A stretch of DNA of 64,000 nt from Cordilura impudica (Eukaryota > Arthropoda > Insecta > Diptera > Scathophagidae). The notes under the pieces were generated by a model. That model did no database searches and was not told the DNA's origin. It saw nothing but the letters and a program-made list of their open reading frames with translations. The position numbers were made by a program, and so were the translations under genes. The stretch covers positions 169,933,165 to 169,997,164 of the forward strand of contig OY821521.1 of the NCBI GenBank assembly GCA_963682025.1, read 5' to 3'. Below are positions 57,631 through 64,000 of this stretch, piece by piece. Numbering within the stretch: the stretch's first letter is position 1; every line of letters starts with the position of its first letter.

Positions 57631-58379
57631 ATTTTTATTTATTTTAAAAAGATAAAAGTGTAAATATTAAATTTTTCTTTGCACTTAAAATTTGTAAAAC
57701 TTTTCTCATCAAAATTCATTGGAAAAGAAAAAATAACGTTTAAAAACTTCAAAAAGAAAATACCAAAAAATAAAATCCGGCATTTTTTAAATTCATTGAA
57801 TACTGCTGAATACTCAAATTTAAAAAAATCATGAAGTCTGGTAACATTATACATAGATTTAAAAAAGAGAACGACAAAAAATAAATAAAATGAGCAATTG
57901 AACGAAATGAACGATTGAACAAAATGAGCCGTTAAACGAAAAGAACGATTGAACTATAAAAGCTGAACCGAAAGAACTATGTCAGATCGTTCAATGAAGT
58001 GAATAGTTCAATTGAACTAGTTCGTTCATGAACGACACAACTCTACATTCCAGTCAATATTATCAACCATCTTATTGAATCCATGCTACGTAGATGCCAC
58101 GAATAATAATAAATAATATTAAATAATAATATTAAATGTTGCTTTTGTTTTCTCCAACTGAAATAGTGCCATTTTGAGTTTATTAGCAAAAAATATATAA
58201 AGGTTTTTTTAATTTAGAATTTTAGTTTTGTCTTTTTATTTTTGATGTTATAAATGATAAAGAAGATTTTGGAAAAACAACAATAACATGCTTAAAAATA
58301 TAAAAAAGTCAATAGTCATTTAGGTTGCTTTTGTTCTGACCAACACTGTATATGATATTAAAAATTACACATTTTCGTT

Positions 58380-58720
58380 TTTCCATTCTCATTCACTCTC
58401 TAATGTTGCCATATTTTTAAAAAATTTCTGTGGTGAATAACAATTTTTTAAATAAAAAACATGTGCTTTTGATGTTTATGGAAATTATTGAAAATTAGAG
58501 AATTTTAATTTTTAAGCAAAGAAAAGAAAATTTTATAAAAAAAAAAAATAAACGCAGAGTGCAAATAATTAAATTGTCTGTCGTTGCTCTGGGTGATTCA
58601 TATTCGTTTCATAGTCGTTGCTCTGGGCGATTCATATTCTCGTTTTTCAACTCTCATTTTCCCTCTAATGAATAACAATTTTGTAAACAAAAACAAACGC
58701 TTTTGATGTTTATAGAAAAA
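58380..58720. repeat. Dispersed repeat related to 14357-14480
   Basis: Two partial copies of a segment with CTCTAATGTTGCCATATTTT, GGTGAATAACAATTTT and GCTTTTGATGTTTATGG, complementary to the EndoB intron repeats. Tandem GTCGTTGCTCTGGG also occurs (58580, 58613). A short GTAT run follows at 58738-58765. Confidence 0.55.
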
Positions 58721-59119
58721 AGTTAAAAAAATATACATATGTATGTATGTATGTACATATGTATGTATTTCGAAAATAAGTTAATTTCAATTTCATTTAA
58801 TTTTATTACACTACTAAAGAATAAAGAAGATAATTTTTGCCGTCGGAGTAACCCGTTGGCATTTTGGGTATATTTTTCCGCAACAGAAAAACATCCCGCA
58901 CTGATCTCGTTGTGTTTATAATCAATAATCAGAATCAAATGGTTTATTCTAGCAAATATGAAAATTATCTATTAAAAATTTTTTTTCCGTAGTTCTCATA
59001 CATTGCAAGTAAAAAAATATCTGTTCTGATATTGAGCTTAACTAAATTAGGAATAAACATTCACCCATATTCTGTCAGTCGTTCTCGTCGTCGTCGTCAC
59101 TTTGAAGTCATCAAATTAA

Positions 59120-59225
59120 GTCGAAGTCGACATCACCTCGACGCTAAATTGATAATATCTAGAAGTGTATTGTGGATACTTTTAGAAAATATCAATTTAG
59201 TGACAAGGTGATGTCGACGTCGAAT
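59120..59225. mobile_element. Short hairpin MITE
   Basis: GTCGAAGTCGACATCACCTC and GCTAAATTGATAATATC are mirrored by their complement to 59225. A palindrome of about 106 bp with no coding content. Confidence 0.65.
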
Positions 59226-59514
59226 CAACGGTTTAATTTTTTCTTCACGAAGATGTGTCAGAAATATAATGCTGTGCCCAAATGACTTTTCATTTTAAAC
59301 TTAGCGGGATTATTGACATCTGGGCCATTTTAAATGTCAATAGTTCAAGAGCACCCTGGACGAGAAAAACATCAACTGATAAACAACAACAACACGTCAA
59401 GTAAATCAAAGATTTGGACTGTTGACATTTTAGAAGGATCAGTCAACACAATTTTAAAAGATGGGTCATAGTTTTCTTTTTTGAAGATATGAATAATGTT
59501 GGATTATTTGTTTC

Positions 59515-59880
59515 ACATACACGTTATAGTATAACAATTAAGAATTTTAATAAATAAGTCCATGACAGCGAATCTCCCGAGGCGCCTCAACAAAAAGTTG
59601 CTTTGCGGTGAACTTCATAACTCGTTACGGATCATGTGAAATAAAAATGTCTTCGTGGTTACCTGGGGATTTATGTGTAGAAATAGTGTGTAAAACTTCA
59701 AAAGAATCGGTCAAATAGATTTTGAGTTATGATGTTCACGGACTTCAAACATGTTATTTGCAAGAAAATCGATTTAGATTTTTAAAAACTGTTTATATGA
59801 GGCCGGTCGTTTGAAACGCTGCATCTTCGTTAGTTTTGGTCCAAAAAAGGTTTTAAAACCTTACCCCCCCCTTAAATTTC
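59515..59880. repeat. Dispersed repeat family E, copy 2
   Basis: TAAGTCCATGACAGCGAATC, GTTGCTTTGCGGTGAACTTC, CTTCGTGGTTACCTGG and TATGAGGCCGGTCG follow each other without the MITE present in copy 1 (6545-7735). Confidence 0.65.
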
Positions 59881-59939
59881 GATTAGTTCCAAAATTTTTT
59901 TAAGAATTGCGTTGCATTAGTATCTCTGAGAAATGCTTT

Positions 59940-60480
59940 CTGACTACCAGAACGAAATAGAACGCACCATTACGACTGATCTAGGCCTACGACCCCGAAA
60001 CAACTGACCAATCAAGCAAATATGCAAAAAGTGAAGCAAGACCGAAGAGATTACTTCAAAGTGGTTTTGAAAATCAAAGTCGTGGTGTAGTGCATTATGA
60101 ATTGCTTTTGCCGGACCAAATTGTTAACAAAGAATATTATTTGAGAAGCTATTTTCAAAAAGAGGTCAGGATTATGGACAGACAATTCTTCGTTTTTCCA
60201 CCGCGATAATGCACCGTCGCACACTGCATTGGTTCTTCGAGATCAGTTCGCACAGAATTCGATTCATATCGTTCCACAACCAACTTATTCACCTGATTTA
60301 GCATCACATGACTGCTGACTATTCATTTAACTCAAAAACATCTCTGAGGACACCGTTTTGAATCGATTGCGGAGATAAAAGCCGATTGCTGCCCGCTTCG
60401 AATGCCATTCCGGATATCGTCTTTAAAAACTGTTTCGAGGATTGTGTTGTTGTATCGAAGAAATCAGAGTGTTTTTTATA
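59940..60480 (+). pseudogene. Mariner transposase relic, second lineage
   Basis: Plus-strand fragments: NRGVVHYELLLPDQIVNKEY, YLRSYFQ, HRDNAPSHTALVLRD-like text (frame-shifted near 60207-60245), HIVPQPTYSPDLAS-like, GHRFESIAEIKAD and FEDCVVV-like. VVHYE...VNKEYY and the DNAPSH block are mariner hallmarks. Multiple frameshifts; no intact ends found. Confidence 0.75.
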
Positions 60481-60640
60481 TATATACAGAGAAGAACAGA
60501 TTACGTTTTGGCAACTGAATTTGTTGCTTACTGAATTATTTGTTATAACAACTAGTACATAGGAGACATGCCTCAGGATCTAAAAATGCTTATATAGAAA
60601 ATGTACAATTTGAAACTGGGGTTGTTTTTTTTATATAGTA

Positions 60641-61806
60641 CTAGCTGACTCGGCAAACGTTGTTCTGAGTAAATTAATTATTTCAATTACGGAAGGAATT
60701 TTTTTTAATAAGAACGAAATGAAACTAAAAATCTTATTTTAAATGCAGATTTTATTTTCGTTTTAATAAATTTCATTTTGTTTCATCTGATCGTATTAAT
60801 TAATAATTTAATGTGAAGCCAACGTGTGGACAATATTTTTTGTTTCTCCATTATTTCCGACTTTGCATATCCCAGGCGAATTGGGAATTGTATGACTTTA
60901 AATTGTCATTGTCATTGATAATTGTCGATTTAATAATATTACTCAATATTTGCTTAATAACGAACCGTGTTCCGTTACTAATTTTTGTGCATTTAAGTTT
61001 CGAAGCCGTATAATTGGTGATCCCACTTTCAAAAGTAAATTATGTGGTGAAAGACCTGACAAATCAAGTGAATCTAAAAATTCAGTCCGAAAATTCACTC
61101 CTTCATCTTCTATAATAACAGATGACGTCAAAAAAATTTGCAAAGCTCTCCCTGATATATGTGATATTCAAAAATTTCATTGTAAGGGAGGCGTACGCCC
61201 TTTTATCCGATCCCGTCCAGTTAATAACAGATGACGTCACACAAATTTGCAAAGCTCTACCTATTATAGTATTTGAGATATATGATTTGAATGGGAGGTG
61301 CCACGCCCAGTGATCCGATTTCGGTTATTTTCAGCAAGGCTACTCATACTAAAAGCCTGTAAAATCACAAAAAGTATTGGTACTCTCCCTATTATATTAC
61401 TCAAGATATAGGATATTGGAAATAAACTTTGTATGGGGGGTGACAGGCCCCGTTATCCTATCCCGCCCATTTTTGGTACGGCTATTCTAATTAGTATCAG
61501 ATGACCTCACACAAATTGGCAAAGTTGCCCCTGACATAGTTTTCGACAGCTGTGATATTGAGTAATTACTTTGCATACTCCGATCCGATACCGCTAGTTT
61601 TCAGTACAACTACTCACACTAGTAAACTATGAATTCACACAAGGTTTCGTTACTCCCCCTTTTATATTGATCAAGATATATTAGATTGAAAATTTATTTT
61701 TTTTCGTGAATTTTTCAAATATTTTAATAGTTAAATCATTAAAATTGATCCAGCTGTTCTTGATTTATAAATGGTGTTACTAACCCGACTCTCTGTAATA
61801 TATAGA
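60641..61806 (-). mobile_element. Helitron/Helentron family D, 1.17-kb copy
   Basis: On the minus strand it starts TCTATATATTACAGAGAGTC and ends AACGTTTGCCGAGTCAGCTAG-type text (last bases GAGTCAGCTAG), with A and T flanks. The interior has three to four degenerate units of about 130-150 bp with GATGACGTCACACAAATTTG, CAAAGCTCTACC, GGTGCCACGCCCAGTGATCC and ATCCCGCCCATTTTT. Apparent open frames come from these units. Non-autonomous. Confidence 0.75.
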
Positions 61807-62780
61807 TATAAGTAAAATACCGTAGAAACTTACTATTTTTATATAAGATCACAGGTTTCGAAACATTCCAAACACAACACAATTTAGTAGTGGGGAATTT
61901 TAATTTTCAAATTGAAGGCAATGCTGCACAAATTTCTGGCATCCCTTTTAGACTGCTAAACATTTAAGAGAATCAATTTAAGAATGAAAGAGCAAATTTG
62001 AGTTATTCTCTTAATACACTGTGTTGGGATCAGAAACAATTGGTTTTCATTCAAATATTTCTTCTTAAAAAAAATATTTCAAAATACCAATACTATTTCT
62101 AAGTTTATGTTTGATAATAAATTCACATAATAAATTTCATTACTCACAATCTTCCATCATATTATGTATAGTTTTCCAAACCATCGCATTTGTCTTCATT
62201 ATTATTATTTTTTTTTTCTCCTATTAATTTCATCTTACCATGTTTTTGAAAAAAAAAAAAACCTTGAACCTGTTTGCGTTCTTCAGAAACCTAATCAACA
62301 AATATATTCCTTCGTCTTCTTTTAAGTTCTTTTAGTTTTTTTTATGTATGTAGGTTGTTGTCTGCACCAACTTGTTGTGCCAACATTAATAGCAACTTTT
62401 TAAGGAATCTTCTGCAATTTTATACACACATATTTACTATATTTAATCTGGTGTGGATGGCGTTTATTAAAGACTCTATCAGTTATTTATAGAACAAAAG
62501 ATTGTATAATGGTAAATAACCAAATCTATAAAATTAACAATGTACACTGAAAAAAAAGTGTGTCTGTTTAAAGAAAATACCTTTTAGTTTGAGATAAGGC
62601 ATATACTACGCCGCTCTGTGATTCAGGGTATTTGATACTTAGAGTGAGATCGAAATAATCTCAACACACGTTTCTTCTCTTAACATTTTTCGTAAGCATT
62701 ATTTGAATTTATTTTGATCAAGTTATCTTCGAAAAATATGAAAAATATTATTTTTAATGACAACTCTGTTCACTTGTTGT
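61807..62780. other. Spacer without recognised gene
   Basis: AT-rich with no coding signal or element ends that I can support. Confidence 0.5.
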
Positions 62781-62789
62781 TATGAAGTA

Positions 62790-63535
62790 GAAATACGTGC
62801 TAAAATTATTAAATATTTTCAACAGAATCCAACTTTGTCCTACAAAAAATTAGCCAAAGAATCAAAGGTCAAAGTATCAGGAGAATTTGACCATTGATAG
62901 GAAGCCTGGTGTTTGTAAGGCCAAGCAAATTGAAAGCATATTGAAAAGAGCTCCCAACACATTCGTTAGAAAAGCAGCCCAGCCTCAGTGCTTGTCCTAT
63001 TTGGTGCGAAAATTTAAAGCTAATGCTGGTTAAAAAACATACAAAGTTCATAATGTTCCAGATAAGAACTTTGTAAAAATATTTAGAGTCCAAAAACGGA
63101 GCACGGAAATTGAAATTATGTTAATAAAAATACTCCTGCTTCATAATGGATGACGAAACTTATGTAGTGGCAGTTTTTTTCGCAGCATCCGGGTCAAAAT
63201 TTTTATGTTGCTAATCCTTGAGGAAATGTCACTGATAAGTCTAGAACTCAAAAGCTGACGAAATTTTCGCAAAAATTGCCTGGTATGGCAAGCAATAAAC
63301 ATTTGCGGAAAAAGAAACAAGTCATTTGTTACAACGGCCTCTATAAATACCGAAATTTATATTTGGAAATATATAAATTTCCTAATATTTCGACATATTT
63401 TTGGGCCGATTTGGTATCATGTCACGACGTTAAAAAAAAAACTCTTGAGTGGTACAAGAATAAAATAATAACGTGGTTTTTGTATTAAGGGAAGCAAAGC
63501 CTCGAAACTATCCGATTCTTAGGCCAGTGGAGGAA
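62790..63535 (+). pseudogene. IS630/Tc1-mariner transposase relic, separate lineage
   Basis: Frames in order: EVEIRAKIIKYFQQNPTLSY, KKLAKESKV, TLTIDRKPGVCKAKQIESIL, KTYKVHNVPDKN, GQNFYVANP, GNVTDKSRTQKLTKFSQKL and, in 63276-63488, ISTYFWADLVSCHDVKKKTL with EWYKN. The FWADLVSCH block corresponds to the second catalytic Asp region of DD37-41 type elements. Stops and shifts break it throughout. Terminal repeats were not found. Confidence 0.75.
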
Positions 63536-63539
63536 TACA

Positions 63540-64000
63540 TATTGGGCTCCTGTGAAAAGGAGTCGGCATTAGCAGTTAGACTCATGTCGTCTTATCTCAC
63601 AAACAGATCCCAATCTGTTGCTAATGGTAGCTCCATCTCGAACTCACTATAAGAGGGGTACCACAGGGCTCAATCCTTGGACCACTACTTTATTCGATAT
63701 ATACCAATGATCCTTCACAACAAATTAAATTCTCCTAAGATTCAGATGTACGCTGATGACATTCAGTTATATTTAAGTAGTAGCAAAGATTCAATTATTT
63801 CAAAAACTCAATAACTAAATTATGATCTCAAACAAACGGCAAATGGTCTACGACTTAACAAATAATAGTCTAAATAAATTTAAGTGTATTATAATAAAGA
63901 AGAGAGTGATGCATTTGGAGAATGCGATAAATGTCTTCCTTGGGGGCTCTAAAATTGACTTCGTGGACTCTTTAAAAAATCTCGGTGTTGCGTTTTATGG
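63540..64000 (+). pseudogene. Non-LTR reverse transcriptase fragment, runs off the window
   Basis: Plus strand: LRRGVPQGSILGPLLYSIYT, a frameshift, then KIQMYADDIQLYLSSS, a stop after SIISKTQ, and later DFVDSLKNLGV. GVPQGSILGPLL and YADD are RT motifs B and C of non-LTR elements. At least one shift and two stops show it is not active. It continues beyond position 64000. Confidence 0.85.

Larger units (their letters stand above)
54288..58045 (-). mobile_element. hAT transposon, 3.76 kb, with intact transposase
   Basis: Exact 8-bp duplications (CATTCCAG) flank it. Short inverted ends: TAGGCTTGTG at left and TAGAGTTGTG (complemented) at right. Subterminal GTTCAATCGTTC / GAACGATTGAAC motifs are dense in both ends (54310-54420, 57893-58033) and are likely transposase sites. 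The transposase gene reads leftward from 57630. The MITE 54929-55171 is nested in its 3' part. Confidence 0.93.
53337..58106 (+). pseudogene. Tc1 transposase, decayed and split by hAT insertion
   Basis: The start reads MARDKYSENLKKEVIKDFLN (HTH), then after stops VKTVLFSDESKFNLF (first two-thirds of the catalytic core), VKHGGG, a stop, IIIWACFFGFGIGPFHKIDG, GNDPKHTSKLVKEWL, and QSPEINPIEN. The tail LETDWKSIPV continues directly into NIINHLIESMLRRCHE on the other side of the hAT element. Acidic residues of the DDE core can be seen in SDES and GNDPKH, and the Glu in SPEINPIEN. Stops and frameshifts before the insertion site show the gene was already dying, or decayed afterwards. Confidence 0.85.
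52972..58348 (+). mobile_element. Tc1-like element with long IR/DR ends, split by a hAT element
   Basis: TA at 52970-52971 and 58349-58350. Both ends read CAGTRTTGGTCAGAACAAAA then GCAACC. The inverted repeats are about 230 bp long, and near their inner edge hold a second copy of the end motif (TTGGACAAAACAAAAGCAAC at left), the IR/DR plan of Tc1 elements. Without the hAT insert it would be about 1.6 kb. Confidence 0.9.

Overview
The window is strongly AT-rich nuclear DNA from an insect, most likely a higher fly (a calyptrate such as a blowfly or house-fly relative; this is inference). The reasons are short GT-AG introns, an Endophilin B gene close to the Drosophila protein, and a dense load of fly-type transposons (Tc1, mariner, hAT, Helitron, non-LTR, foldback and MITE families). 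No bacterial or viral genes, CRISPR arrays, tRNA or rRNA genes were seen.

Only two host genes appear intact. The first is Endophilin B (EndoB, minus strand, 9647-19025). I could join seven coding exons in phase into a 389-residue N-BAR plus SH3 protein. It has an optional 36-nt microexon (16972-17007) and an alternative last exon (16154-16526) that would replace the SH3 domain with a 123-residue tail carrying an NPF motif. The second is a BTB/POZ plus BACK protein of 418 residues (minus strand, 31458-32714), whose ATG directly follows a splice acceptor. Just 5' of EndoB lies a broken, intron-bearing copy of the mitochondrial alanyl-tRNA synthetase gene (about 19290-20985).

The rest is mostly mobile DNA. 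1-9600: non-LTR fragment, a 2.2-kb foldback element, a Tc1 relic holding a Harbinger-type element which holds a MITE, and other inverted-repeat elements. 9650-19030: EndoB, whose 6.6-kb intron holds nested Helitrons, foldback elements and a long GAAAAAT-type array. 21379-31000: Tc1 relics, foldback and Helitron copies. 32900-50000: copies of two foldback families, Helitrons (two as a tandem unit), a non-LTR relic and a mariner relic. 50800-52360: MITEs. 52385-58360: a four-level nest in which a Helitron relic holds a Tc1 element, which holds a hAT element with an intact 604-codon transposase, which holds a MITE. 59500-64000: a mariner relic, a second Helitron family, another IS630/Tc1-mariner relic and a non-LTR reverse transcriptase running off the end.

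The most interesting items are the four-level nest with a possibly active hAT, the alternative EndoB C-terminus, the two long-armed foldback families, and the tandem Helitron-plus-flank duplication. All family names come from recognising motifs by eye; no database search was possible.
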